NCBI GenBank assembly: GCA_002388905.1
Contig: DGNJ01000091.1
Location: forward strand, 1-23,848
Length of the DNA stretch: 23,848 nucleotides
Direction of reading: 5' to 3'
DNA from: Cellvibrionales bacterium UBA4495
GTDB taxonomy: Bacteria; Pseudomonadota; Gammaproteobacteria; Pseudomonadales; Porticoccaceae
This document shows positions 22,776-23,848 of this stretch, piece after piece. The position numbers were made by a program, and so were the translations under genes. Within the stretch, counting starts at the first letter, position 1, and the number at the start of each line of letters is the position of its first letter. The notes beneath the pieces are model-generated. The model did not search any database and was not told the DNA's origin. It saw only the letters and a list, made by a program, of their open reading frames with translations.

Positions 22776-22839
22776 CTGTTCTTTCCCTTTCTTTACTTGT
22801 GATTAAGGGTATTAGGGATCGGCGTTGCCCGATTCATAT

Positions 22840-22860
22840 CCTTGCTTGCGTCTAGTAAGT
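22840..22860. promoter_or_regulatory. Regulon operator site 5 (CCTTGC-N9-GTAAGT)
   Basis: The site is in the gap between the second TetR gene and the PQQ dehydrogenase, 65 bp before the dehydrogenase start. It is the least perfect copy, with one change in each half-site, but its spacer TTGCGTCTA almost repeats that of site 3. The rest of the 252-bp gap (22776-23027) shows no gene. Confidence 0.65.
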
Positions 22861-23027
22861 ATCATGCTACCATCGCTTCGCGAACATGTCACGATCGTTT
22901 TCTGCTGGTAGCGGTTTGGGGGCGGCTAAGGGATTCCCGGCCAGCCTGGAGGGCTGAGGCCGGTGCAATAGGGGATAGGGCCGAGTGGTCGGGAGCGGGC
23001 GCGATGGTGTCAGGACAGAAAGCTTTA

Positions 23028-23642
23028 TTAAAGGCCGCACATCCTATTCAGTGTGTTGATAAATAATCTGTGGGCGTGTTCAAGGGTAATATCATCATCG
23101 AAATAAACTGCCGAGCGAAGACCGATCATGATGGAGTAGGCGATCTCGGCCGAGTCCCCGGCGTTCCCCACCGGCAGGCTGGGGGCTACTTCGAAAATCC
23201 GGCACAGGTAGCTTTTACAACGCATATCGAAGTCGGCCTTGGTTACCCGGAGAACATCGTCGTGAACAGCGGCGCCGAAGCATTCAAGCATAAAGCCGAT
23301 TTCGAGCTTTGTGCCGGTCTCACTCTTGAACCAGAAATCCGCGAGCAGGCCAATCTGCTCCGGGGCAGGATGCTGGGAGAATTCCTCGATGCGCTCGAGA
23401 AAGCGCATGGACACATTCTGGAAATATTGCTCCAGAATATCTTCCTTGCCGTTGAAATAGTACAGCAGGTGGCTGGCGGACATGCCGGCACCCTCGGCAA
23501 TATCGGCAAGGGTGGTTTTGACATAGCCTTTGCGGATGATGCAGTCGTGCAGGGATTTGAAAATCTTGCGCCGACGCCGCTCCCCCCGGGAATCGCGGGT
23601 GCGGGTTGTGGTTACCGGGGTTGGTGGCTGCTGGCTGGGCAT
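23028..23642 (-). CDS. TetR-family transcriptional regulator (second copy)
   Basis: The 204-residue protein has a short basic N-terminus and a TetR helix-turn-helix (RRKIFKSLHDCIIRKGYVKTTLADIAEGAGMSASHLLYYFNGKEDIL, about residues 23-68). The helical C-terminal domain contains FWFKSETGTKLEIGFMLECFGAAVHDD. It is on the same strand as, and upstream of, the PQQ dehydrogenase, with 252 bp and an operator between them, so the two are probably separately transcribed. No copy of the 21-bp palindrome is present upstream of this gene within the window, which argues against it being the autoregulated master regulator. It could control unseen genes to the right or modulate the same pathway. Confidence 0.87.
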   Translation of the reverse strand: MPSQQPPTPVTTTRTRDSRGERRRRKIFKSLHDCIIRKGYVKTTLADIAEGAGMSASHLLYYFNGKEDILEQYFQNVSMRFLERIEEFSQHPAPEQIGLLADFWFKSETGTKLEIGFMLECFGAAVHDDVLRVTKADFDMRCKSYLCRIFEVAPSLPVGNAGDSAEIAYSIMIGLRSAVYFDDDITLEHAHRLFINTLNRMCGL

Positions 23643-23848
23643 AGCGGAAAATTCTATCAGCTAAAGTCTCTGTTCGCTACGGCACCGGGTCGACAGGCCG
23701 GCGGGTTCGGTGGAAAAATTCGGGGTCGGCCACTACTTTTCCCGGAAGTATTGCCGGGTCCGGAAGTGGTGCCGTGGTTCTTTCCCGGACACGCCAAATA
23801 CATCCCTGAACCTAAATCACCAGCACCCCTCTTGGACTACGCCCTGCC
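23643..23848. other. Right-edge non-coding region with short tandem repeat
   Basis: No gene is identified. Two imperfect 18-bp tandem units start at 23742 and 23760, both beginning CCGGAAGT, and CCCGG/CCGGG (23741-23745 with 23754-23758) can pair. This may be promoter DNA for the TetR gene or for a gene beyond the window. Confidence 0.4.

Noticed and set aside
23028..23642. Second TetR as the master regulator of the 21-bp sites
   Set aside because: No site is found upstream of it within the window, whereas the other TetR gene has two sites in its own divergent promoter. It remains possible but less likely.

Overview
The window looks like a chromosomal segment of a free-living, probably marine, Gram-negative proteobacterium. 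The evidence is a TonB-dependent outer-membrane receptor, a periplasmic PQQ dehydrogenase with a haem c site, and a RIO1-type kinase of the kind found in Pseudomonadales/Cellvibrionales-like Gammaproteobacteria. The species assignment is inference only. No rRNA, tRNA, CRISPR array or intact transposase was seen. The left edge carries most of a palindromic MITE-like element.

Layout. 1-260: MITE-like element cut by the window edge. 399-1565 (-): exported double-domain VOC/glyoxalase-like protein. 2011-2868 (+): RIO1 kinase. 2956-3975 (-): AraC regulator, divergent from a short operon 4203-5768 (+) of an HSD10-like SDR and an enoyl-CoA hydratase. 5821-12647 (-): a long same-strand run read as TonB-dependent receptor, SDR, phosphotransferase, AlkK-like acyl-CoA ligase, second phosphotransferase. 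12974-18889 (+): TetR regulator, SnoaL-like protein, ACAD10/11-like acyl-CoA dehydrogenase, alpha/beta hydrolase, luciferase-like flavin monooxygenase, P450cam-like cytochrome P450. 19250-20341 (+): alpha-methylacyl-CoA racemase. 20661-22775 (-): PQQ quinohaemoprotein dehydrogenase. 23028-23642 (-): a second TetR regulator.

The central observation is a shared 21-bp palindrome, ACTTGC-N9-GCAAGT. It occurs five times, always between genes: twice in the receptor/TetR divergent promoter, and once each before the acyl-CoA dehydrogenase operon, the racemase and the PQQ dehydrogenase. This ties the right two thirds of the window into one regulon, most simply controlled by the TetR protein at 12974-13714.

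The gene content suggests a complete catabolic route for a cyclic, methyl-branched, probably terpenoid-like compound (inference). Uptake would be by the TonB receptor. The P450 would hydroxylate, and the PQQ dehydrogenase or an SDR would oxidise to a ketone. The luciferase-like monooxygenase would perform a Baeyer-Villiger step and the alpha/beta hydrolase would open the lactone. The AlkK-like ligase would activate the hydroxy acid. ACAD10/11- or LvaA-type kinases and the ACAD would then remove the hydroxyl by phosphorylation and elimination, with beta-oxidation (hydratase, HSD10-like SDR) and alpha-methyl epimerisation by the racemase to finish. The substrate is not determined by the sequence.
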